NCBI GenBank assembly: GCA_001828545.1
Contig: MHYW01000139.1
Coordinates: 1 to 18,352, forward strand
Length of the DNA stretch: 18,352 bases
Source of the DNA: Planctomycetes bacterium RIFCSPHIGHO2_12_FULL_52_36
GTDB taxonomy: Bacteria > Planctomycetota > Brocadiia > Brocadiales > Bathyanammoxibiaceae
Direction: 5' to 3'
Shown here: piece after piece, positions 6,878 to 12,419 of the stretch
Position numbering within the stretch: position 1 is the stretch's first letter
Layout: every line of letters starts with the position of its first letter
The notes under the pieces: model-generated
What the model was told of the DNA's origin: nothing
Seen by the model: the letters and a program-made list of their open reading frames with translations, nothing else
The model's database searches: none
Translations under genes and position numbers: made by a program

Positions 6878-6953
6878 CCCCCTCCCCTGGTGGGAGGGGG
6901 AAGGGGGAGGGGGATTCACCCCCACCCTACCCTCCCCCATCAAGGGGGAGGGA
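6878..6953. repeat. C-rich inverted repeat cluster
   Basis: Two hairpins with CCCCCTCCC/GGGAGGGGG and CCTCCCCC-ATCAA-GGGGGAGG arms stand side by side. The same family occurs at 12000-12155, 13704-13741, 14969-15004 and 15362-15384. Apart from this element and the hairpin at 7047-7085, I see nothing in the 284-bp gap 6816-7099. Confidence 0.8.
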
Positions 6954-7046
6954 ACTTATGCACCTACTATTTAAGAAGTTGAGCCAAAAGAGCTTAAGTT
7001 TTGTCTAAACTTTCGTACTAATTTCAGAACCATCCGAGTAAGGACT

Positions 7047-7085
7047 GGGCCGAGGTCACCGGGGGCATACCCGGTGCCTCGGCCC
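7047..7085 (-). terminator. Strong GC hairpin at the 3' end of the porin/beta-propeller operon
   Basis: GGGCCGAGG-T-CACCGGG pairs with CCCGGTG-CCTCGGCCC: 16 bp, one bulged T and a 6-nt loop. It begins 15 nt after the stop of the beta-propeller gene. No T run follows, so it may be a processing or stabilising hairpin or a Rho-assisted terminator. Confidence 0.6.
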
Positions 7086-7099
7086 CAATTTCCTCCTAA

Positions 7100-8275
7100 C
7101 TAATGACAGTAATTGTAGCCACCCAGGATGGCCACCGCCCAGGGGCTATGACCCACGTTGGGGACTACGGAGACCTGGTCACTCTCACCATCTATGACGT
7201 ACACGGAATTGGTGGTGGAGCAGGCCAGGTAGAGTCTGTTACCATCGGCCGTGGTGGAGGCCGTCTCAAGGACGACGTTCGTCCCCAGCTTCAGCCTTTT
7301 TATCTCCCGCATCTTTCCCATGTCGTAGACGTACACGGCACCTTCCCTGCTACTGATGGCGTAGGCCTTGCGACCATTACTGGTGAAATTGATGCCCGTC
7401 ATACCCTCCCCGCCCTTGAGGGTGGCAACTACCTTGTTGTCCTTGGTGCTTATAACGGATACCGTCTTATCCCCGTTATTAGGTACCAACATCAGACTGC
7501 CGTCTGGGGAGGAGTAGGCCCGCCAGGGCTCAGCCCCTACACGGACGCTGGCTATCACACTGTCTGTAGCGGTATCAATTACTGCCACCTCTCCCGAATC
7601 GCCATCGGCGGCATAGACGTAACGGCCATCCGGAGTGGGGGTGGCATTGGCAATGCCCTTAATCTCAGCCAGGTACCTATCCGGGTTGAGGGCGGCTACC
7701 TTGTAGGCACTGCCTACGGCAATGCGCTTGATGAGTTGATGGGTCTTGGTATCTACCACACCGACCTCATGGGCACCAAAATTGGCGATATATGCCTTTG
7801 AGCCGTCAGGGGTGAAGGTAACCCCATGGGGTTCTGCAAAGCCAGGTATCCTGGCCACTTCAACCATCTGAGTAAGGTCTATGGCAGATACGGTACCCTC
7901 CTCAAAGTTTGCTACATAGCAGAGCTTGGAGTCGGGGGAGCAATCAAAATGCTCAGGACTGAAGCCCACAGGGATGGGACCGAATTTCTCCCCGCTCTTT
8001 AGGTCAATGGCCACAAAATCATTCTTCTTGGTGCGGGGTGCTAGTAGCAGACGGCCATCACAACTTACCATAGACATGTGGGGTGCACACCACGGGCCAA
8101 TCTCAAAACGGGCAATCAGGTTGTTGTTCTTAGAGTCTATTACGGTAACGTCGTTACTGTCTTTGTTGGTGATGAATACCAGGGAGCTGATGTCATGCCC
8201 TGCCAGTGACGTCTCAGCCATGACAGGTGCCGACAGCCCTAACAAGAGGGCCAGGATAAGAACTAGTCTTGTCAT
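7100..8275 (-). CDS. Exported YVTN-family beta-propeller protein
   Basis: The start is the ATG at 8275, preceded by an ideal AAGGAGG four nucleotides upstream; a longer frame to 8290 is not needed. The 391-residue product has a signal peptide (TRLVLILALLLGLSAPVMA/ET). It then carries about seven YVTN/NHL-like blades with recurring motifs such as VFITNKDSNDVTVID, CYVANFEEGTVSAIDL, AYIANFGAHEVGVVDT, VYAADGDSGEVAVIDT and LYLACSTTNSVYVIDG. Extra cysteines and histidines lie in the first blades (WCAPHMSMVSCDG, PEHFDCSPDSKLC). Such propellers serve as periplasmic binding or scaffold proteins or cofactor-dependent enzymes. It follows the porin gene by about 57 nt on the same strand, so it should share the cobalamin-riboswitch leader. 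A corrinoid-handling role is inferred only from that. Confidence 0.85.
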   Translation of the reverse strand: MTRLVLILALLLGLSAPVMAETSLAGHDISSLVFITNKDSNDVTVIDSKNNNLIARFEIGPWCAPHMSMVSCDGRLLLAPRTKKNDFVAIDLKSGEKFGPIPVGFSPEHFDCSPDSKLCYVANFEEGTVSAIDLTQMVEVARIPGFAEPHGVTFTPDGSKAYIANFGAHEVGVVDTKTHQLIKRIAVGSAYKVAALNPDRYLAEIKGIANATPTPDGRYVYAADGDSGEVAVIDTATDSVIASVRVGAEPWRAYSSPDGSLMLVPNNGDKTVSVISTKDNKVVATLKGGEGMTGINFTSNGRKAYAISSREGAVYVYDMGKMREIKRLKLGTNVVLETASTTADGNRLYLACSTTNSVYVIDGESDQVSVVPNVGHSPWAVAILGGYNYCH

Positions 8276-8332
8276 AAATGCCTCCTTCAAGATAAGGGTT
8301 CAAAAGTTTAAAGGTTCAAGCGTTCAATCTCA

Positions 8333-9865
8333 CTAGAAGTCCATCTGCAGTCTCAGGCCAAAGGTGGTAAGGAAGTCGTTCTCCCGTTCTCTGGGTAGAG
8401 GGCTGCCGTCTTCGGACATCCTTAATTCTGGCCTGGCAGGAAAGAGTACCTGGGAGTTGAGGGAGAGGTTCATGTGGTCTGTCAGGAAGAAATTGTAGTA
8501 TGCCTCTACTAGGTCCTCTTTGGTCCTGTTGAAGGTCTTAATCTGACTGAAGGCCGTGGCAATACGGTCATATCTCCTGGAAGAAAAAGGTGAACTTAAC
8601 TCTAGTCCCAGGCTCCATGCCCACTTTGGCTCATCCACTGCGGTGTTGCCAGTTGTCCCGTACCTGGCAAAGCCCGTAAGCCTCGGGGTAAACTGCTGGT
8701 CCAAGCTAAGGCCCACGGCCCGACTCCTGGTATCCCCATTGTATCTCCCCCAGAGGCGGTAATTCCCCCCTTGTCCAAAGAGGAACTTCGGGGCGTGGTA
8801 ATCTGCCTCCCCTATTGTGTAGGGCCTGTCAAATACGGCAGTACCAGAGTTACGGGCGTTCTGTAGACCCAGTCCAAAGCCGTATCCCTTCTTTGTGTCA
8901 AAGTGGCCCACAAGGCCCGGCCCATTCACTGGTGGACTCAGGACGGGGTTATTTACAAAGGCACTGGTCAGGAACTGGGTAGTCTCGTCGTTGGCTACTA
9001 CGTTCATGTCAAAGTAGTTGGTCAGGTCTATCTTCCCACCCACCAGCCTCAGCCTATCCTTCATAAAGATGGATTGTAGCCATGCCTCTCTGACGCTGAC
9101 CCTGTCCACGCCATCGCTGTCCTGTGTGGAACCACGGGAGGCATCGTCATTGAGTCCGGAGGCACTACCCACCACGAAGTCTGGTCCCCTTCCCCCTATG
9201 GCCTCAAGGTCTACGAACAGCGTGGAGTTAATCATGGGACGGTGGAAGAATAAGAGGTCAAGAGAGCCCTCGGCAAACGAGGTGTCCTTCTTACGGCTAT
9301 TTACTAACTGCTGAAAGACTCCTGTGGCACTCAAGCCTACTGCCACCTTCTTTTTGAACCCCTCCTCCATCATGGCCTCTATGCGGTCGGAGATACTCTC
9401 CTTGCGGGCATACTTGAACTTCCTGTAGGCCACTCGTTCCTCCTGAGGCTTGCCGCAGAGGTGGCAACGACCGTCCAGGCTGGCATGGTCATAGATATGA
9501 CCTTCGGGACATACCCACTCAGAGACCTTCTTTATCTCTTCCACTGGTTCCAGCAGGAACATCTTCCCCGTCATATCCTCAAGGCTCTCCACCCGTTTTT
9601 CAAGCCTCTCTTTTTTAGAGACAGTGGATGGCTCACCTAAGGTGGGTTTTGCTTGTGGGGGTTTAGAACCACCACTGAGTCGCACCACCTCTTGTTCCAA
9701 CCTTTCTACACTGGATTGGTTATGCTCCATCTTTTGACTTAAACTTTGCTGTTCAGACTTAAGCAGTTCTAACTCGCCTCTTAATCTTTCTATTTGTTCC
9801 ACTTCTACGGCCATGCAAGGATTGCTCAAAAGCAATAGTGCCAGTATCCTGAGAAGTCCTCTCAC
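8333..9865 (-). CDS. Outer-membrane porin with periplasmic coiled coil and zinc-ribbon motif, under cobalamin riboswitch control
   Basis: The GTG at 9865 is preceded by AAGGAGG. The 510-residue product has a signal peptide (LLRILALLLLSNPCMA/VE). Residues about 21-65 and 83-100 are coiled-coil-like. A zinc-ribbon motif follows, WVCPEGHIYDH to RCHLCG (Cys119, His123, Cys134, Cys137). From about residue 170 on there are alternating beta strands of a 16- to 18-strand type porin, ending LRLQMDF with the terminal Phe typical of BAM-assembled barrels. Strand motifs such as REAWLQSIFMKDRLRLVGGKID resemble OprB/carbohydrate-selective porins. The coiled coil may contact peptidoglycan or trimerise the porin. 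Two cobalamin riboswitches precede it, and its ribosome binding site lies in a hairpin at 9867-9897. A role in corrinoid, cobalt or precursor uptake is inferred from the leader. Its substrate cannot be read from sequence. Confidence 0.88.
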   Translation of the reverse strand: MRGLLRILALLLLSNPCMAVEVEQIERLRGELELLKSEQQSLSQKMEHNQSSVERLEQEVVRLSGGSKPPQAKPTLGEPSTVSKKERLEKRVESLEDMTGKMFLLEPVEEIKKVSEWVCPEGHIYDHASLDGRCHLCGKPQEERVAYRKFKYARKESISDRIEAMMEEGFKKKVAVGLSATGVFQQLVNSRKKDTSFAEGSLDLLFFHRPMINSTLFVDLEAIGGRGPDFVVGSASGLNDDASRGSTQDSDGVDRVSVREAWLQSIFMKDRLRLVGGKIDLTNYFDMNVVANDETTQFLTSAFVNNPVLSPPVNGPGLVGHFDTKKGYGFGLGLQNARNSGTAVFDRPYTIGEADYHAPKFLFGQGGNYRLWGRYNGDTRSRAVGLSLDQQFTPRLTGFARYGTTGNTAVDEPKWAWSLGLELSSPFSSRRYDRIATAFSQIKTFNRTKEDLVEAYYNFFLTDHMNLSLNSQVLFPARPELRMSEDGSPLPRERENDFLTTFGLRLQMDF

Positions 9866-9866
9866 C

Positions 9867-9897
9867 TTATCCTCCTTCCCCCACGGAAATGGGATAA
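9867..9897 (-). promoter_or_regulatory. Hairpin that can sequester the porin ribosome binding site
   Basis: On the minus strand, TTATCC (9892-9897) can pair with GGATAA (9867-9872), with an inner TTCC/GGAA stem. The fold encloses AAGGAGG just before the GTG start. It lies directly after riboswitch 1, which makes it a plausible translational expression platform. Confidence 0.5.
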
Positions 9898-9906
9898 TCT
9901 GGCGTG

Positions 9907-10134
9907 ACAGGATAGGTCTCCTGGCTAACGGTTCATCCTACTCTCTGCGGCCTTCCCCTCCACCACCAGTAGAGAGTGACCTCTTGTCCCGTATACCAAT
10001 TAAGGTATGCGGGCTTGCAGATTTCGTCCCCGTTACAGTTGCGGGGCAGCGGCAGATTCTAACTGCCTTCCCTTACATCCTGCACGCGGTCAAAGATTTT
10101 GGTTCAGTCTCTCGTTTCGGCCTTCACCTCCTGT
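9907..10134 (-). ncRNA. Cobalamin riboswitch 1 (proximal to porin)
   Basis: On the minus strand the P1 arms ACAGGA (10129-10134) and TCCTGT (9907-9912) enclose the conserved core. That core contains GGGAAGGCAGTTAGAATCTG, CTGCCCCGCAACTGTAACGG, GGACGAAATCTGCAAGCCCG and the B12 box TAGCCAGGAGACCTATC. The order and spacing match the adenosylcobalamin-type aptamer. It lies 41 nt upstream of the porin start, so it controls the porin and probably the beta-propeller gene. Confidence 0.93.
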
Positions 10135-10146
10135 AAAAAATAAAAC

Positions 10147-10184
10147 AAAAAAGCCCGCACCTCCTCCAGAGAAGATGCGGGCTT
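10147..10184 (-). terminator. Intrinsic terminator between the two riboswitches
   Basis: On the minus strand, AAGCCCGCATC, a 13-nt loop and GGTGCGGGCTT are followed by TTTTGTTTTATTTTTT. This is a classic Rho-independent terminator. It lies between riboswitch 2 and riboswitch 1, about 160 nt after the first. It would stop the leader transcript unless prevented, as expected for the expression platform of riboswitch 2. Confidence 0.85.
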
Positions 10185-10198
10185 ATAATCTCTCCAGT

Positions 10199-10240
10199 AG
10201 CCCCGTACCTTAAACAAAAATAAATAATTTGGTACTGGGC
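10199..10240 (-). promoter_or_regulatory. Leader segment complementary to the riboswitch 2 aptamer
   Basis: AAGGTACGGGGCT (minus strand, 10199-10211) and CCAGTA 21 nt upstream of it are complementary, in the right antiparallel order, to AGCCCCGTACCTT (10494-10506) and the adjoining TACTGG inside riboswitch 2. That gives 19 paired bases with one 21-nt bulge. It lies just upstream of the terminator at 10147-10184, so it could be part of the ligand-free alternative structure. Confidence 0.55.
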
Positions 10241-10302
10241 AAGGTGGTGCTGCCACCTCCTGTCTGCTTGAGGCGGACTGTTCCGCCTGAGGGGGCACCA
10301 CC
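10241..10302. repeat. Compound palindrome in the inter-riboswitch leader
   Basis: GGTGGTGC and GCACCACC form outer arms. An inner AGGCGGA-CTGT-TCCGCCT hairpin is a diverged pair of the TCCGCC-GGCGGA repeat family. It separates riboswitch 2 from the terminator-proximal region. Confidence 0.65.
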
Positions 10303-10343
10303 CCAACCCGCCTTCCCTTACCACGGGGAGGCCTGGTGAGACA

Positions 10344-10596
10344 TTTACAGGCAGGTCTTCTGACTATCGGGTCATCCTACTAGTTGCGCCTTCCCCCCGG
10401 TACTTTTATCCGCCTCAGGCGGATTGGCACCGGAAGTGGCTTTCGTCATCATAGGGGCGTTTAACTAAACGCCCCTACGGCCCAGCACCAGTAAAGGTAC
10501 GGGGCTTGCAACTTTCGTCGCCGATTACAGCGGCGGGTCCGCGATGGTTTCTCACCATCTTCCCTTTCAGTCCGCCCGGTAGCGGACACCTGTAAA
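10344..10596 (-). ncRNA. Cobalamin riboswitch 2 (distal), enlarged by repeat insertions
   Basis: On the minus strand the P1 arms TTTACAGG (10589-10596) and CCTGTAAA (10344-10351) enclose the aptamer. Visible elements are GAAAGGGAAGATGGTGAGAA, CCGCCGCTGTAATCGGCGAC, AAAGTTGCAAGCCCC, a GAAGGCGCAACTAGTAGGAT segment and the B12 box AGTCAGAAGACCTGCC. The variable arm is unusually long because it holds TCCGCCTCAGGCGGA (10409-10423) and a 12-bp stem palindrome (10452-10477). The conserved core is intact, so it probably still folds. No gene lies between it and riboswitch 1. Confidence 0.9.
10409..10477. repeat. Two palindromic repeats inside the variable arm of riboswitch 2
   Basis: TCCGCCTCAGGCGGA (10409-10423) is followed by TAGGGGCGTTTA-AC-TAAACGCCCCTA (10452-10477), a perfect 12-bp stem. 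Both are intergenic-type repeats placed where cobalamin riboswitches tolerate length variation. Confidence 0.8.
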
Positions 10597-10619
10597 CGTA
10601 TCGGCAAAAACCACCGCAG

Positions 10620-10649
10620 ATTTTATCCACCCTCCTTCCTCCCTGTCAA
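10620..10649 (-). promoter_or_regulatory. sigma70-type promoter of the riboswitch-porin operon
   Basis: On the minus strand, consensus TTGACA (10644-10649), 18 nt, then TAAAAT (10620-10625). The start point near 10613 is about 17 nt upstream of the P1 helix of riboswitch 2, as expected for a riboswitch leader. Confidence 0.75.
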
Positions 10650-10706
10650 GAAGATTTTGTGTTTTTTGTGTGGCTGTATACTCTACACAGCGGCCTATCT
10701 TTTCCC

Positions 10707-10735
10707 TTGACTAGTTTGTACCAAAATAGTAATAA
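10707..10735 (+). promoter_or_regulatory. sigma70-type promoter for the tandem small membrane proteins
   Basis: TTGACT (10707-10712), 17 nt, then TAATAA (10730-10735), about 48 nt upstream of the GTG at 10783. It is divergent from the riboswitch-porin promoter, with the two -35 elements 57 bp apart. Confidence 0.6.
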
Positions 10736-10782
10736 ACAACACCTTAAAAATCTCTTGTGAGGATATACGGGAGAAAGAACAC

Positions 10783-11163
10783 GTGCAGATAGTGGATGTC
10801 ATACTCCATGTCCTTTTGTTAGTGACGGCTTGTACAGTCCTGGTGTTTCTAATAAAGGCTAGTAGTACCCTGAAGTTAACCACGCTTAGCAGGGGTATCT
10901 TGTTACTCTACTTGCTCATGGCCCTTGAGATAGCGCATGATGCGATAGCGTTTTTTGTTATGAAGGAGGGCGTTGACGACGACCTCATTACATTGAGGGC
11001 GCTTATCCTGGCCCTGGTAGCTACGGCAATCTATTATGCCACTAAGGTCAAGAGGGCAAAGTCCACAGAGCCAATGGGCGCCGCTATTATCTGCACGGTG
11101 TGGGTTGTCGTTGCCTATACCATGGGGTTATTCCTTGGACTGCTAGGACGCCTTTTCCTATAA
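10783..11163 (+). CDS. Small four-helix membrane protein, paralogue 1
   Basis: The 126 residues are almost entirely hydrophobic, with about four helices. The GTG start follows GGGAG by 9 nt. Features include a conserved IKASSTLKLTTLSRGILLLYLLMALEIAHD region, an acidic GVDDD loop, then ATAIYYATKVKRAKSTEPMGAAIICTVWVVVAYT. I do not recognise a family. It is clearly a paralogue of the next gene: both have RGIL(L/F)LYL, LEIAHD or MEVVEN, DDD/EDDIT loops, YYATK(V/A)KR, AEP or TEP(M/L)G and a final CT(V/A)W helix. It could be a small sensor, channel or heme/quinone-contacting membrane protein, but no ligand motif proves any of these. Confidence 0.7.
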   Translation: MQIVDVILHVLLLVTACTVLVFLIKASSTLKLTTLSRGILLLYLLMALEIAHDAIAFFVMKEGVDDDLITLRALILALVATAIYYATKVKRAKSTEPMGAAIICTVWVVVAYTMGLFLGLLGRLFL

Positions 11164-11173
11164 ATTAGAACAA

Positions 11174-11560
11174 ATGAAACTAATAGTAGACCTGTTATTT
11201 GATTTTTCTCAACTAACGATAGCCTGCCTGGCCTTATCCCGTCTAGTAAAGGCCAGAAATAACCTGAGTCCCAACCTAATTAAAAGGGGTATCTTGTTCC
11301 TCTACCTGGCTATCATTATGGAGGTAGTGGAAAACGTAACAGAGATTGGGATTCTGGGGGGAAGCTTTGGCGATGAAGATGATATTACCCTTGAGGTGCT
11401 TCTTGTAGCCTTAGCGACCACGGCCACTTACTACGCCACTAAAGCTAAACGTTCAGGCTCTGCAGAGCCACTTGGTGTGGCTATCCTCTGCACGGCATGG
11501 CTTGTCACCGCATACACCCTGGAGTCTCTTTTGGGCCTAATACTAGACTTTTTACTATAA
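11174..11560 (+). CDS. Small four-helix membrane protein, paralogue 2
   Basis: The 128 residues have the same helix order as the preceding gene and many shared residues (KRGILFLYL, EDDITLEVLLVALATTATYYATKAKR, AEPLGVAILCTAWLVTAYT), so the pair is a tandem duplication. The ATG at 11174 is 11 nt after the first gene's stop and has a weak ribosome binding site, suggesting coupled translation. The products may form a heterodimer. The stop is one base from the stop of the convergent cytochrome gene, so the two transcripts may overlap at their ends. The function is unknown. Confidence 0.7.
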   Translation: MKLIVDLLFDFSQLTIACLALSRLVKARNNLSPNLIKRGILFLYLAIIMEVVENVTEIGILGGSFGDEDDITLEVLLVALATTATYYATKAKRSGSAEPLGVAILCTAWLVTAYTLESLLGLILDFLL

Positions 11561-11561
11561 A

Positions 11562-12221
11562 TTACTTCTTAAACTGGTCATGGCAGGCCCGACAGGATTC
11601 TTTGACCTCCTGGTAATGGGAGGTTACTACCTGCAGGGTGGATTGCTGGGTAAAGACCATTAACCCCTGGATGCTTGCATAAAAGGCCTCGGCCCTCTTT
11701 TTGAACTCCCTGGTCTCCGATTCTGATAGGCCGTCCGTCACCACCGTGCATACCTGACAGCAGGTATGACCCAGTTCCTGTGCAAGCCGGTTCAGTTCCT
11801 GCAGGTCTCCAATCTCCAGGGCGTCTTCAAACATCTGCGTGTCCCGCTCCAGTTTCTTCATGAGGGTTTTAATAGCAGCCGTATCCGCCTCTTCAGGCAG
11901 TCTCTTTTCGGCCGTGCCCCCTGTCTCGGTGATAAACAGGAGGATCGCAACCAGCGATATATAAAGGACGAGGCCTCTGAAAAAGTAGCAACCGAAATTC
12001 CCTCCCCCTTGCCTGCCCTTGAGCGTAGCGAAGGGATGGGGGAGGGTAGGGTGGGGGTGAATATCACCCTCCCCCCTGTACCAATCAGGTACAGGGCTTT
12101 GTCCTGCACCCTTGTGGTGCAGGGCCTTCCCCCTCCCATCCAGGGAGGGGGAAACCAAAGGCACAGTCCGCCTCAGGCGGATTTGCAGAGGTCTCAAGAC
12201 CTTTTTGGCGTCAAAACCCAT
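11562..12221 (-). CDS. Cytochrome c'-like monoheme protein with repeat-derived N-terminal frame
   Basis: The C-terminal ESCRACHDQFKK carries the CxxCH heme motif, placed at the end as in cytochrome c'. It is preceded by amphipathic helices (KTLMKKLERDTQMFEDALEIGDLQELNRLAQELGHTCCQVC) that fit the four-helix bundle. A hydrophobic signal or anchor (GLVLYISLVAILLFITETG) lies near residue 85 of the open frame. Residues 1 to about 75 are the translation of palindromic and C-rich repeats (for example IRLRR, HPTLPHPF) and are unlikely to be functional. Within about 15 codons before the hydrophobic segment there is no ATG, GTG or TTG, so the true start is unclear and may be a non-standard codon near 12000. 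A CCxxC in the middle is unusual. The role is probably periplasmic electron transfer or NO/gas binding. Confidence 0.75.
   Translation of the reverse strand: MGFDAKKVLRPLQIRLRRTVPLVSPSLDGRGKALHHKGAGQSPVPDWYRGEGDIHPHPTLPHPFATLKGRQGGGNFGCYFFRGLVLYISLVAILLFITETGGTAEKRLPEEADTAAIKTLMKKLERDTQMFEDALEIGDLQELNRLAQELGHTCCQVCTVVTDGLSESETREFKKRAEAFYASIQGLMVFTQQSTLQVVTSHYQEVKESCRACHDQFKK
12000..12155. repeat. Composite C-rich repeat with two nested hairpins
   Basis: C-rich arms at each end (CCTCCCCC and GGAGGGGGAA) flank two internal hairpins. These are CTGTACC-AATCA-GGTACAG (about 12078-12096) and CTGCACC-CTTGT-GGTGCAG (about 12105-12123). The arrangement looks like a small non-coding mobile unit. It covers the expected start of the cytochrome gene. 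Confidence 0.75.
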
Positions 12222-12345
12222 GGCCCTATTCTACCCGCAAGCGGGGGAGTTTTCCAACCCGCCTTTGTCATCTTGTGTTGTTATAAAGATGGGTAATCCG
12301 CCTGAGGCGGATTGCCTTGGGAATGGGCAGGGGCAAGCCCTGCCC
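12167..12345. repeat. Palindromic repeats upstream of argG
   Basis: TCCGCCTCAGGCGGA at 12167-12181 and TCCGCCTGAGGCGGA at 12297-12311 are followed by GGGCAGGGGCAAGCCCTGCCC (about 12325-12345). The rest of 12222-12357 shows no gene. Confidence 0.75.
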
Positions 12346-12357
12346 CTACATTTGGAC

Positions 12358-12385
12358 TTTGCCATTTTGTCTTTTGTGTTATAAT
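12358..12385 (+). promoter_or_regulatory. argG promoter
   Basis: A consensus -10 TATAAT lies at 12380-12385. A weak -35 TTTGCC at 12358-12363 gives 16-nt spacing. The start would be near 12392, giving a short leader before the ATG. No ARG-box-like operator is evident. Confidence 0.6.
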
Positions 12386-12419
12386 GAAAACCGTTTAGAA
12401 GGAGGAAGGACGGACAAGT

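Noticed and set aside
7103..7801. Long open frame on the plus strand opposite the beta-propeller gene
   Set aside because: It is antisense to a gene with signal peptide, blades and an ideal ribosome binding site. Its translation has no family features.
10104..10324. Short open frames on the minus strand between the riboswitches
   Set aside because: They run through the terminator hairpin and P1 of riboswitch 1, lack a ribosome binding site and encode repeat-derived sequence.
10783..11560. Tandem membrane proteins as cobalt transporter components such as CbtA or CbiN
   Set aside because: They are divergent from the riboswitch, and I see no His-rich cobalt motif or clear similarity to those families.
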